DNA from: an uncultured Treponema sp. | Lineage (GTDB): Bacteria; Spirochaetota; Spirochaetia; Treponematales; Treponemataceae | Assembly (NCBI GenBank): GCA_946185925.1 | Contig: CAMHLH010000004.1 | Span: 1 to 33,385, forward strand | Length of the DNA: 33,385 nucleotides | Direction of reading: 5' to 3' | Shown here: positions 1 to 7,013 of the stretch, in pieces | How positions within the stretch are numbered: the first letter of the stretch is position 1 | Layout: each line of letters begins with the position of its first letter | The notes under the pieces: model-generated | What the model was told of the DNA's origin: nothing | Seen by the model: the letters and a program-made list of their open reading frames with translations, nothing else | Database searches by the model: none | Made by a program: the position numbers and the translations under genes

Positions 1-638
1 GCACCAAGTCCTTCATCGCCGAGGGGAGGTTCGAGAACGTCCTCAAAAATTTGATGCCGGGCGACTATGCCTTGATTCAGTTCGGGCACAACGACGAGAA
101 AATCAACGACCCCAACCGCTACACAAGCCCTGCCGAGGACGGCGAATTCAGGCGCAACCTTGAGTATCTGGTCGTGAATCTCTGGGCGAAAAAGTGCCGC
201 CCAATCCTCCTCACGCCGGTCGTCAGGAGAAAGTTCATCGACTCCGACGGAACTCGCAAGGTCGAGAACACGCACAAGGAATACCAGGAGGCGATAATCG
301 AGACCGCCAAGAGAATCGGGTGCCCCTGCATCGACGTGACGAAACTCACGACGGAGTTCATAGAGGACGTGGGCGAGGAAAAATCCGTGCGTTTCTTCAT
401 GAACTTCGAGCCTGGTCTCTACACGAACTATCCCGACGGCAAGGACGACAACAGCCATCTCCGCCCGGACGGAGCCTACGAGGTTTCGAGAATCACGGCG
501 ATGGAGCTTGCGAAGCTTGGGGACTCTTTCGATGAATACAAGGAACTTTCAGAGTCGATTGTCGGCGCCGTCGAGGAAAAATCCGGAAGCGACAGGGAAA
601 TCGACGACGAGTTCATGGTCTTCAAGGGCAAAAACTGA
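1..638 (+). CDS. Rhamnogalacturonan acetylesterase-like SGNH hydrolase (5' truncated)
   Basis: This is the C-terminal part of an SGNH/GDSL esterase. The frame is open from base 3, so the true start lies outside the window. The visible part begins with TKSFIAEGRF, typical of rhamnogalacturonan acetylesterases just after the nucleophile block (GDST), which is missing here. The block III motif GHNDEK supplies the oxyanion-hole Asn, and the C-terminal D-N-S-H (about nt 447-458), followed by LRPDGA, supplies the catalytic Asp/His pair. Such enzymes remove acetyl groups from pectin-type polysaccharides, which fits a plant-fibre gut or rumen habitat. There is no lipobox or signal peptide in the visible part. 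The stop lies 20 bases before the glutamine synthetase ATG, but a functional link is unlikely. The SGNH assignment is firm; the exact substrate is inferred. Confidence 0.85.
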   Translation, partial: TKSFIAEGRFENVLKNLMPGDYALIQFGHNDEKINDPNRYTSPAEDGEFRRNLEYLVVNLWAKKCRPILLTPVVRRKFIDSDGTRKVENTHKEYQEAIIETAKRIGCPCIDVTKLTTEFIEDVGEEKSVRFFMNFEPGLYTNYPDGKDDNSHLRPDGAYEVSRITAMELAKLGDSFDEYKELSESIVGAVEEKSGSDREIDDEFMVFKGKN

Positions 639-658
639 TTGGAAATTGGAGTTTGAAA

Positions 659-1936
659 ATGGAAAGGGGAACTTACACAGAACAGGAAGCGATGCAGTAC
701 ATCAGGGAGAACGATGTCCGCTTCATAAAGCTTTTCTTCACGGACGTATACGGAAGCATAAAGTCGATTTCAATCCAGCCGAGCGAGCTTGACAGGGCCT
801 TCTCACAGGGAATCTCGTTCGACGCGAGCGCGGTCAGGGGCTTCTTGAGCGTGGCGAAGTCCGATCTCTTCCTCGTGCCCGACCCCGCGACTTTGTGCAT
901 CCTTCCGTGGAGGCCGCAGTCAGGTCGTGTCGTCCGCTTCTTCTGCAACATACGCTACGCCGACGGAAGCCCGTTCGAGGGTGACTGCAGGAAAATGCTC
1001 TCCGACCTCGTGGAAAAATCGTGGAAGAAGGGCTATTCGTTCAACATCGGAACCGAGTGCGAGTTCTACCTCTTCAAATGCGACGACAAGGGAGAGCCGA
1101 CGCACGAGCCGTTCGACAACGCCGGCTACTGCGACTTGGCTCCCCGCGACAAGGGCGAGAACGTGCGCCGCGAAATCTGCCTGACTCTGGAGCAGATGGG
1201 GGTCCACCCGGAGACTTCCCACCACGAGACGGGACCTGGGCAGAACGAGGTCGATTTCAGGTATTCGGATGTCTTGAACGCCGCGGACAATTTGCAGACT
1301 TTCAAGACGGTCGTGAAGACGATTGCCGCGAGAAACGGACTTTTCGCCTGCTTCCTTCCAAAGCCGCTTGGTGGAAAGCCTGGAAACGGACTCCACATTA
1401 ATATCTCCCTCATGAAGAACGGAGAGAACCTCTTCGGCGACGAGATGGGCGACGAGGCAAAGTCCTTCCTGGCAGGAATCCTCCACAGGGCTGTCGAGAT
1501 GACGCCTTTCATGAACCCGATTCCGAACTCTTATTTCCGCCTCGGCGAATTCGAAGCCCCCAAGTATGTGAGCTGGAGCCGCCAGAACAGGAGCCAGCTC
1601 GTCAGAATCCCGGCCGCCCGCCACGACGGAACGAGAATCGAGTACCGCGCATCCGACCCGGCGAGCAACCCCTACATGGCAATCTATGCCCTGCTCTCAG
1701 CCGGCCTTGAGGGAATCGAGGAGAAGCGCGAGCTCATGCCGTCTTCCGACATCGATTTGTACAAGGCCTCAAAAAAAGACGTGGAGAATTTCCAGACGCT
1801 TCCGGCAAGCCTTGGAGATGCGTTCGAGGCCGCCACGAAAGGCGACTTCGCCAAAAAGATTTTCCCGAAGGTCCTCATGGATTTTTTCGACAGCGCAAAG
1901 GACGAGATTTCCGACCCCGAATTCGGGGAAATTTGA
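659..1936 (+). CDS. glnA: Type I glutamine synthetase (glutamate-ammonia ligase)
   Basis: A 425-residue GSI that makes glutamine from glutamate, ammonia and ATP in the cytosol. The start is the ATG at 659, with GGAG at 648-651 seven bases upstream; a TTG at 653 in the same frame is less likely. Family motifs in order: beta-grasp N-terminus, TECEFY (metal ligands E133 and E135), SHHETGPGQNE (E190, E197), GNGLHINIS (H246, ammonia/metal site), then the NSYFRLG-EFEAPKYVSW-NRSQLVRIP block that binds ATP and glutamate. It is shorter than E. coli GlnA (469 residues). The C-terminal NLYDLP adenylylation loop is absent; the corresponding region reads IDLYKAS, so control by GlnE-type adenylylation is unlikely. 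An ANTAR-domain protein follows downstream, an arrangement reminiscent of clostridial glnA-nitR pairs. Confidence 0.95.
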   Translation: MERGTYTEQEAMQYIRENDVRFIKLFFTDVYGSIKSISIQPSELDRAFSQGISFDASAVRGFLSVAKSDLFLVPDPATLCILPWRPQSGRVVRFFCNIRYADGSPFEGDCRKMLSDLVEKSWKKGYSFNIGTECEFYLFKCDDKGEPTHEPFDNAGYCDLAPRDKGENVRREICLTLEQMGVHPETSHHETGPGQNEVDFRYSDVLNAADNLQTFKTVVKTIAARNGLFACFLPKPLGGKPGNGLHINISLMKNGENLFGDEMGDEAKSFLAGILHRAVEMTPFMNPIPNSYFRLGEFEAPKYVSWSRQNRSQLVRIPAARHDGTRIEYRASDPASNPYMAIYALLSAGLEGIEEKRELMPSSDIDLYKASKKDVENFQTLPASLGDAFEAATKGDFAKKIFPKVLMDFFDSAKDEISDPEFGEI

Positions 1937-1939
1937 TTA

Positions 1940-2058
1940 AACCTGTTCGGAAACTTCAGTTTCTGAACAGGTTACTCTGAAATGCGAGAATTGAATCGCA
2001 CTATTTTTGCGATTCAATTCTCGTCGACCTGAGCGATAACGAAGTTATCGAACAGGTC
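1940..2058 (+). repeat. Nested palindromic intergenic repeat (three hairpins, inverted ends)
   Basis: Three consecutive palindromes fill the spacer between glnA and the ANTAR gene. (1) AACCTGTTC 1940-1948 pairs with GAACAGGTT 1965-1973, enclosing GAAAC/GTTTC with loop TTCA. (2) A perfect 16-bp stem, 1985-2000 with 2008-2023, loop CTATTTT. (3) GACCTG 2026-2031 with CAGGTC 2053-2058, enclosing CGATAAC/GTTATCG with loop GAA. The outer ends of the whole block, ACCTGTTCG (1941-1949) and CGAACAGGT (2049-2057), are themselves inverted repeats. No T-tract follows any stem, so these are not simple intrinsic terminators. The left end resembles a segment at 7487-7525, so this looks like a REP/MITE-like element of the genome. 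Confidence 0.75.
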
Positions 2059-2087
2059 TATTCTGCCATAAAAATCAGAGGTAGCTT

Positions 2088-2657
2088 ATGGACAGTGTTT
2101 TTATCGTTTCGAACACCAGTTCGACGATGCAGATAATATCGGGCCTTTTCATCTCCCAGCCGATTTCGAGGATTGCCACCGCGCAGAGCTGCACTGAAGC
2201 GCGGCGCACCCTCCTCGAATCCGAATTCGATTTGATAATCATAGACACCCCGCTTCCCGACGAGTTCGGCGACGATTTCGCGCTCCATGCGTCCGATTCG
2301 TCCCGGAGCGGCATAATAATCCTCGTGGACAGCACGAAAATCGACGATTTCGGCTCGATTCTGGAGGACGCGGGCATTTTCGCGGTCCCCAAACCGGTGT
2401 CGCCTGAGTTCTTCAACCAGGCCGTGAAGCTTCTTGTCGCCAGCCGCCGCCAGATTCAGAAACTCGAATCCGAGAACATGAGGCTGCAGTCGAAAATCGA
2501 GGAGCTTCGCATGGTGGACAGGGCGAAGTGCGTCCTGATTCAGACCCTCAAGATGACGGAGGCGCAGGCCCACCGCTACATCGAAAAGCAGAGCATGGAT
2601 TTGCGCCTGACCAGAATCGCGGTGGCCGAGCAGGTCTTGAGGACTTACGAGCGGTGA
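2088..2657 (+). CDS. ANTAR-domain RNA-binding regulator with degenerate receiver domain
   Basis: A 189-residue two-domain protein. Residues 1-115 have a CheY-like receiver fold: the phospho-acceptor position is kept (IIIDTPLP, D53) and so is the conserved Lys (VPKPVS, K102). The acidic pair that should follow beta-1 is replaced (VFIVSNTS instead of IVDDD), so magnesium-dependent phosphorylation is doubtful. A helical linker (about 115-135, KLESENMRLQSKIEEL) leads to an ANTAR domain (about 135-189: VDRAKCVLIQ, MTEAQAHRYIEK, RLTRIAVAEQVL), the family that binds paired hairpins in nascent mRNA and prevents termination. AGAGG at 2077-2081 is the ribosome-binding site. Position after glnA suggests a role in nitrogen assimilation, as for NasR and clostridial NitR, but no canonical ANTAR RNA target was found nearby. 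Confidence 0.85.
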   Translation: MDSVFIVSNTSSTMQIISGLFISQPISRIATAQSCTEARRTLLESEFDLIIIDTPLPDEFGDDFALHASDSSRSGIIILVDSTKIDDFGSILEDAGIFAVPKPVSPEFFNQAVKLLVASRRQIQKLESENMRLQSKIEELRMVDRAKCVLIQTLKMTEAQAHRYIEKQSMDLRLTRIAVAEQVLRTYER

Positions 2658-2673
2658 AAAATATTTCATTGGA

Positions 2674-2688
2674 TACAATTTAATTTTT
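2674..2688. promoter_or_regulatory. Candidate OhrR/MarR operator half-site upstream of gpx
   Basis: The AT-rich stretch beginning TACAATT, just upstream of the -35 box, resembles from memory the TACAATT/AATTGTA repeats bound by Bacillus OhrR, with imperfect right-hand symmetry. It lies in the leader of an operon that encodes an OhrR-like repressor. This is inference from similarity only. Confidence 0.3.
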
Positions 2689-2697
2689 ATAAATGTA

Positions 2698-2726
2698 TTG
2701 ACGAGTTTTTGTTTGGGGTGTATATT
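2698..2726 (+). promoter_or_regulatory. Sigma70-type promoter of the gpx-ohrR-trxB-trxA operon
   Basis: TTGACG (2698-2703) and TATATT (2721-2726) are separated by exactly 17 bases, each matching 5 of 6 consensus positions. Transcription would start near 2733, about 49 bases before the gpx ATG. This is the best housekeeping promoter in the window. Confidence 0.75.
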
Positions 2727-2736
2727 TCTGATTGTA

Positions 2737-2754
2737 AATTGATTGAACACAATT
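2737..2754. promoter_or_regulatory. Candidate operator palindrome at the gpx transcription start
   Basis: AATTG-N8-CAATT is an 18-bp inverted repeat that begins about four bases after the predicted transcription start. Its size and position suit a MarR-family dimer blocking RNA polymerase. The OhrR-like product of the second gene in the operon is the obvious candidate ligand, which would give autoregulation. Not proven by sequence alone. Confidence 0.45.
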
Positions 2755-2781
2755 AAATCGTAATAGATTAAGGAGCGAACC

Positions 2782-3324
2782 ATGATTTACGACTACACAT
2801 TCAAGGACAGAAAAGGAAACGAAGTTTCAATGCAGGACTACAAGGGAAAAGTTCTCTTGATAGTGAACACGGCGACTGGATGCGGCTTCACTCCGCAGTA
2901 CAAGGAACTTCAGGAAATATACTCCGAGCTTCACGAAAAGGGACTTGAGATTCTCGACTTCCCTTGCGACCAGTTCGGGCACCAGGCTCCGGGAAGCGAC
3001 GAGGAAATCCACTCGTTCTGCACTGGAAGATTCGGAATCGAATTCCCCCAGTTCTCGAAAATCGAGGTCAACGGCGAGAACGCACTCCCGCTCTTCAAGC
3101 ACCTCACTGCGAACACGAAATTCGAAGGCTTCGAGGACGCAAATCCGCTCTCGAAAATCCTCATGAAGATGCTCGGAATCGGAAAGAAGGATTTCTCGAC
3201 TTCAAGCGACATCAAGTGGAACTTCACCAAGTTCCTCATCGACAGGGAAGGCAACATCGTAAGAAGATTCGAGCCTACTGCCAACATGGACAAGGTGAAG
3301 AAAGAAATTTGTGATATTCTGTAA
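2782..3324 (+). CDS. gpx: Glutathione peroxidase family thiol peroxidase (Cys type)
   Basis: A 180-residue GPx-fold peroxidase without signal peptide, so cytosolic. The peroxidatic Cys34 lies in NTATGCGFTPQY, where animal enzymes carry selenocysteine. The Gln of FPCDQFGHQ, and the Trp and Asn of KWNFTKF, complete the catalytic tetrad. A Cys in HSFCTGRFG (about residue 80) is at the position of the resolving Cys in thioredoxin-dependent bacterial and plant GPx enzymes, so thioredoxin, encoded three genes downstream, is the likely reductant. It would reduce hydrogen peroxide and organic hydroperoxides. The ribosome-binding site AAGGAG lies at 2770-2775. First gene of a four-gene redox operon; the next gene starts three bases after the stop. 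Confidence 0.95.
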   Translation: MIYDYTFKDRKGNEVSMQDYKGKVLLIVNTATGCGFTPQYKELQEIYSELHEKGLEILDFPCDQFGHQAPGSDEEIHSFCTGRFGIEFPQFSKIEVNGENALPLFKHLTANTKFEGFEDANPLSKILMKMLGIGKKDFSTSSDIKWNFTKFLIDREGNIVRRFEPTANMDKVKKEICDIL

Positions 3325-3327
3325 CGC

Positions 3328-3771
3328 ATGGAAAGTCAGAATTATGAACAGCTAAAATTGTCGAATCAACTTTGCTTCCCCCTCTATGTCTGCTCGAAGG
3401 AGATAGTCAGGCGGTACAAGCCTTTTTTGGACGAAGTTGATTTGACATACACACAGTACATAGCGATGATGGCGTTTTGGGAAAAGAGCGAGATGAACGT
3501 GAAGGACCTTGGAAAAAGGCTTTTCCTCGATTCGGGGACGCTCACTCCGGTCCTCAAGACGCTTGAGTCCAAGGGGTTCATCACAAGGGAAAGGTCGAAA
3601 GAGGACGAGCGCAACTTGATTGTCAGAATCACTGACGAGGGCATGGCCCTGCGCGAGAAGTGCGCTTCGATACCTGCGAAAGTGGGCTGCTGCGTCCGAA
3701 TGGAGCCGGAAGAGTTCAAGGCTCTCAAATCCATCCTCGACAAGTTCCTGATGAACTTCCAGGAAAAATGA
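3328..3771 (+). CDS. ohrR: MarR-family, OhrR-like organic-peroxide-sensing repressor
   Basis: A 147-residue winged-helix regulator of the OhrR branch of MarR. The N-terminal motif LSNQLCFPLY places Cys16 where OhrR carries its peroxide-reactive Cys, and Tyr30 and Tyr40/41 are near the positions of the Tyr residues that hold the Cys thiolate. The helix-turn-helix and wing follow: VKDLGKRLFLDSGTLTPVLK and the DER motif at 93-95 (KEDERN). Extra Cys residues at 112, 121 and 122 could act as resolving Cys, as in two-Cys OhrR proteins. The start is three bases after gpx with no clear Shine-Dalgarno, so translation is probably coupled. The likely target is the palindrome at the operon promoter. Peroxide sensing is inferred from Cys16 and context. 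Confidence 0.88.
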   Translation: MESQNYEQLKLSNQLCFPLYVCSKEIVRRYKPFLDEVDLTYTQYIAMMAFWEKSEMNVKDLGKRLFLDSGTLTPVLKTLESKGFITRERSKEDERNLIVRITDEGMALREKCASIPAKVGCCVRMEPEEFKALKSILDKFLMNFQEK

Positions 3772-3794
3772 TTCCAATTTTGTAAGGAGAAAAA

Positions 3795-4670
3795 ATGGCA
3801 GGGACGAACGAACTTTACGATGTTGCGATTCTTGGAACAGGGCCTGCAGGCGTTTCTGCCGCGATAACCCTCAAGATTCGCAACAAGAGCATAATCCTGC
3901 TTGGAAGCCGCAATCTCACGGACAAGATGGGAAAAGCCCACGAGATTCAGAACTATCCGGGATTGCCGGCGGTGAAGGGCGACGAGCTCCAGGCTGCGTT
4001 CAAAAAGCATCTGGACTCTCTCGGCATCGAAATCACCGAGGATCAGGTGACCGCCTGCTACGCCCTGGGCGACAAGTTCAGCATGACGGCGAAGAGCGGC
4101 AAGACCTACTCGGCGAAAAGCGTCATAATCGCCACGGGCGTGAGTTTTGGCAAAGCCTACGAGGGCGAGGAGCAGTTCCTCGGCCGCGGAGTCAGCTACT
4201 GCGCCACCTGCGACGCTCCGCTCTACAAGGGCAAGAAGGTCGCCGTAATCGCCCAGACCGAAAAGGAAGAGGAAGAGGCGAAATTCCTTGCGGAAGTCTG
4301 CGAGAAAGTTTCCTACATTCCGCTCTACAAAAAAGAAGAATTCGAGTTTTCTGGAAACGGAAAAATCGAGATAATCAAGGACGTTCCGCTTTCGTTCCAG
4401 GGCAGAATGAAGGCCGAAAAGCTCGTGATGAAAAACGGGGAAGTCGAAGCGGACGGATTCTTCATCCTTCGCGATTCGATTTCGCCAAAACAGCTTGTTC
4501 CAGGGCTTGAGCTTGACGGAAACCACATCGCGGTGAACCGGAAGATGGAAACGAACATAAAAGGCTGCTTCGCGTGCGGAGACATAACGGGTCTTCCATA
4601 CCAGTATGTGAAGTCGGCCGGAGAAGGAAACGTGGCTGCGTTGAGCGCGGTTGCATATTTGTCAAAATAG
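3795..4670 (+). CDS. trxB: Thioredoxin-reductase-like flavoprotein lacking NADPH-binding motifs
   Basis: A 291-residue low-molecular-weight TrxR-type flavoprotein; AAGGAG at 3783-3788 supports the start. FAD domain: GTGPAG (residues 14-19) and the C-terminal CGDITGLPYQYVKSAGEG block (about 261-278). The redox pair is CATC (Cys136/Cys139). Where normal TrxB has GGGxSA and HRRxxxR for NADPH, this protein has VAVIAQTEKEEEE (149-161) and VSYIPLYKKEEF (172-183), so both motifs are gone although the domain is kept. Ferredoxin-dependent flavin thioredoxin reductases described in clostridia show the same loss. It is followed immediately by thioredoxin, whose Shine-Dalgarno overlaps this stop codon. 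Function as the thioredoxin reductant is very likely; the electron source is inferred. Confidence 0.9.
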   Translation: MAGTNELYDVAILGTGPAGVSAAITLKIRNKSIILLGSRNLTDKMGKAHEIQNYPGLPAVKGDELQAAFKKHLDSLGIEITEDQVTACYALGDKFSMTAKSGKTYSAKSVIIATGVSFGKAYEGEEQFLGRGVSYCATCDAPLYKGKKVAVIAQTEKEEEEAKFLAEVCEKVSYIPLYKKEEFEFSGNGKIEIIKDVPLSFQGRMKAEKLVMKNGEVEADGFFILRDSISPKQLVPGLELDGNHIAVNRKMETNIKGCFACGDITGLPYQYVKSAGEGNVAALSAVAYLSK

Positions 4671-4680
4671 GAGGCAAAAG

Positions 4681-4995
4681 ATGGTAAAAGCAATTTCAGA
4701 GTCAGAGTTCGATGAAGCAGTGAAAGAGGGACTTTCGGTCGTCGATTTTTCAGCCACATGGTGCGGCCCTTGCCAGATGCTCAAGCCCGTTCTTGAGGAC
4801 GCTTCGGGCGAGTTCGACGGAAAGGTGAAGTTCTTCGCGGTCGACGTTGACGAGGCCGAGGACTTGAGCCGCAAGCTCGGAGTGATGGCTGTTCCTTCAA
4901 TCTTCGTGTTCAAGGACGGAGAGCAGGTCGCCATGACCACAGGCTTCCAGCCGAAAGACGCCCTTGTGTCCTGGGTGAACGGAGCGATTGCCTGA
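4681..4995 (+). CDS. trxA: Thioredoxin
   Basis: A 104-residue thioredoxin with the classic WCGPC active site (Cys28/Cys31), a buried Asp in VVDFSATW (D22) and the cis-Pro in AVPSIFVF. It is cytosolic, with no signal peptide. The ATG at 4681 is preceded by a full AGGAGG (4669-4674) that overlaps the trxB stop, so an upstream in-frame start at 4651 is rejected. Last gene of the redox operon, before the terminator at 5047-5097. It would pass electrons from the flavoprotein to the peroxidase and to other disulfide targets. Confidence 0.96.
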   Translation: MVKAISESEFDEAVKEGLSVVDFSATWCGPCQMLKPVLEDASGEFDGKVKFFAVDVDEAEDLSRKLGVMAVPSIFVFKDGEQVAMTTGFQPKDALVSWVNGAIA

Positions 4996-5046
4996 GCCTT
5001 CTCTCGTTGAACAAAACTCGCATTTGAGGTACTATTTTTTTGAACG

Positions 5047-5097
5047 AAGGCGTTCATTCGACACTCGAATTGTGTCCGAATGGACGCCTTTTTTTTA
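5047..5097 (+). terminator. Rho-independent terminator after trxA
   Basis: AAGGCGT (5047-5053) pairs with ACGCCTT (5084-5090), CATTCG (5055-5060) with CGAATG (5077-5082), and ACAC with GTGT around a seven-base loop. An uninterrupted T-run (5089-5097) follows. This closes the redox operon and separates it from asnB. Confidence 0.9.
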
Positions 5098-5131
5098 TTT
5101 AAATTGATTTTTTTTCCATCCGGGGGTTTTT

Positions 5132-6871
5132 ATGTGTGGATTTGTGGGCGCGTTTGATTTGAGCGTTGGCGGCCAGCCGATTGGCGATGCGTTGAAAGAG
5201 GAGCTTAGGAAGCAGATTTTGGAGCAGTCAAAGACGATTCGGCATAGGGGGCCGGACTGGTCGGGCGTGTACACGGGAGAGAACGCGATTTTGAGCCACG
5301 AGAGATTGGCGATTGTGGACCCGCTTTCAGGAAAGCAGCCGCTCGTTTCCGACGACGGAAAGATAATCCTCGCCGTGAACGGTGAAATCTACAACCACAA
5401 GGAAATCAGGGCGGAGTTCGAGGGAAAGTACAGTTTCAAGACGAAGAGCGACTGCGAGGTCATCATTCCTCTCTACAAGACTTACGGAACGGAATTCCTC
5501 GAAAAACTTTCCGGCATCTTCGCGTTCGCCCTCTACGATTCGGAGAAGGACGTGTATTTGATTGGACGAGACGAAATCGGCGTGATTCCGCTCTATCAGG
5601 GCTGGGACAAGCACGGCCGCTACTATGTCGCAAGCGAGTTGAAGGCGCTTGAAGGCTACTGCACTTCAATAGAAGAATTCCCGAATGGACACTATTTCTA
5701 CTCGAAAGACTCCAAGCCGACCCGCTGGTACAAGCGCGACTGGGAATCATTCTGCAACGTGAAGGACAATCCAAAAGCGACTGACGACAAGGGAGATGTC
5801 ATCAATCCTTCCGTCATAGAAAAAGTGAAGAACGGACTTGAGCAGGCTGTGAGGCAGCAGCTCATGTCGGACGTTCCATACGGCGTTCTCCTTTCTGGCG
5901 GACTGGACTCTTCGATAATTGCCGCGATAACGCAGAAATTCTCCAAGAAGAGAATCGAATCCGACGGAAAACAGGCCGCCTGGTGGCCGCAGCTCCACTC
6001 GTTCGCGGTGGGCCTCGAAGGCTCTCCAGACTTGCTTGCCGCGAAAAAAGCCGCCGACTACATCGGGACGATACACCACGAAGTCCACTTCACGATTCAG
6101 GAGGCGTTGGACGCGCTCCGCGATGTCATCTACCACATCGAGACCTACGATATCACGACAGTGCGCGCTTCCACTCCGATGTACCTTTTGGCGCGCGTCA
6201 TAAAGTCGATGGGCATAAAGATGGTGCTTTCGGGCGAGGGCAGCGACGAGCTTTTCGGCGGCTACCTCTATTTCCACAAGGCTCCGAATCCTCAGGAATT
6301 CCACGAAGAGCTTGTTCGGAAGATGTCCAAACTCCACCTCTACGACTGCCTCCGCGCGAACAAGTCGCTCATGGCGTGGGGAGTTGAAGGCCGCGTTCCA
6401 TTCCTGGACAAGGATTTCATCGACGTCGCCATGAGGCTGAATCCGTGCGACAAGATGAACATCCGCCTCTCCGACGGAAAACAGCGCATCGAAAAGTGGA
6501 TTCTCAGAAAGGCTTTCGAGGACATGCTCCCGGAGAGCATCGTCTGGCGGCAGAAAGAGCAGTTCTCCGACGGCGTTGGATACAACTGGATTGACACGCT
6601 CAAGAAGATGACCGAGGAGAAGGTTTCTGACGCGGAATTCGAGCGCAGGGAGAAGCGTTTCCCCATCAACACTCCGAAGACGAAAGAGGAATACTACTAC
6701 CGCGAAATCTACAGCGAGCTTTTCCCGTCCGACAGCGCGGCAAAGGTCGTCCCGCACGAAGCCGGCGTCGCCTGCTCCACCGCGAAAGCCCTCGAATGGG
6801 ACGAAGCCTGGAAGAACATGGACGAGCCGAGCGGCCGCGCCATCTCCGGCGTGCACGACAAAGCGTACTAG
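5132..6871 (+). CDS. asnB: Asparagine synthetase B (glutamine-hydrolysing)
   Basis: A 579-residue cytosolic enzyme making asparagine from aspartate, glutamine and ATP. Met-Cys2 starts the N-terminal class II glutaminase domain; after Met removal Cys2 is the nucleophile. NGEIYNH supplies the glutamine-binding Asn. The synthetase domain has the PP-loop SGGLDSS (about residues 253-259) for ATP/pyrophosphate and the SGEGSDELFGGY motif. The length is slightly above E. coli AsnB (554), and all key residues seen are present. The ribosome-binding site is an unusual GGGGG (5121-5125). No clear promoter was found in the short spacer after the trxA terminator, and no terminator directly after the gene. 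Confidence 0.96.
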   Translation: MCGFVGAFDLSVGGQPIGDALKEELRKQILEQSKTIRHRGPDWSGVYTGENAILSHERLAIVDPLSGKQPLVSDDGKIILAVNGEIYNHKEIRAEFEGKYSFKTKSDCEVIIPLYKTYGTEFLEKLSGIFAFALYDSEKDVYLIGRDEIGVIPLYQGWDKHGRYYVASELKALEGYCTSIEEFPNGHYFYSKDSKPTRWYKRDWESFCNVKDNPKATDDKGDVINPSVIEKVKNGLEQAVRQQLMSDVPYGVLLSGGLDSSIIAAITQKFSKKRIESDGKQAAWWPQLHSFAVGLEGSPDLLAAKKAADYIGTIHHEVHFTIQEALDALRDVIYHIETYDITTVRASTPMYLLARVIKSMGIKMVLSGEGSDELFGGYLYFHKAPNPQEFHEELVRKMSKLHLYDCLRANKSLMAWGVEGRVPFLDKDFIDVAMRLNPCDKMNIRLSDGKQRIEKWILRKAFEDMLPESIVWRQKEQFSDGVGYNWIDTLKKMTEEKVSDAEFERREKRFPINTPKTKEEYYYREIYSELFPSDSAAKVVPHEAGVACSTAKALEWDEAWKNMDEPSGRAISGVHDKAY

Positions 6872-6910
6872 GGCGAATTGAACTAAAATGAAAGAATCCT
6901 GAAAAGAGGC

Positions 6911-6938
6911 TTTATCAACTACTTTTTTTTTGTATAGT
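6911..6938 (+). promoter_or_regulatory. Candidate promoter of the small lipoprotein gene
   Basis: TATAGT (6933-6938) is a good -10; TTTATC (6911-6916) is a weak -35, 16 bases upstream. The predicted leader of about 70 bases contains two copies of CGGTGCT (6947-6953, 6956-6962) and a hairpin CGGC...GCCG (6967-6988) shortly before the Shine-Dalgarno. Confidence 0.35.
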
Positions 6939-7013
6939 ATGTTGTTCGGTGCTCTCGGTGCTGAACCGGCGTTTTGTTTTGAATGCCGATTTTTCTTTTC
7001 AGGAGGTCTTTTC

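Noticed and set aside
1937-2087. ANTAR target RNA between glnA and the ANTAR gene
   Set aside because: The visible hairpins have loops TTCA, CTATTTT and GAA; none is a hexaloop with A at 1 and G at 4, as known ANTAR sites require.
5005-5036. Possible third, inverted copy of the intergenic repeat
   Set aside because: Only CTCGCATTT and a few following bases match the reverse complement of 1980-1988; too short to distinguish from chance.
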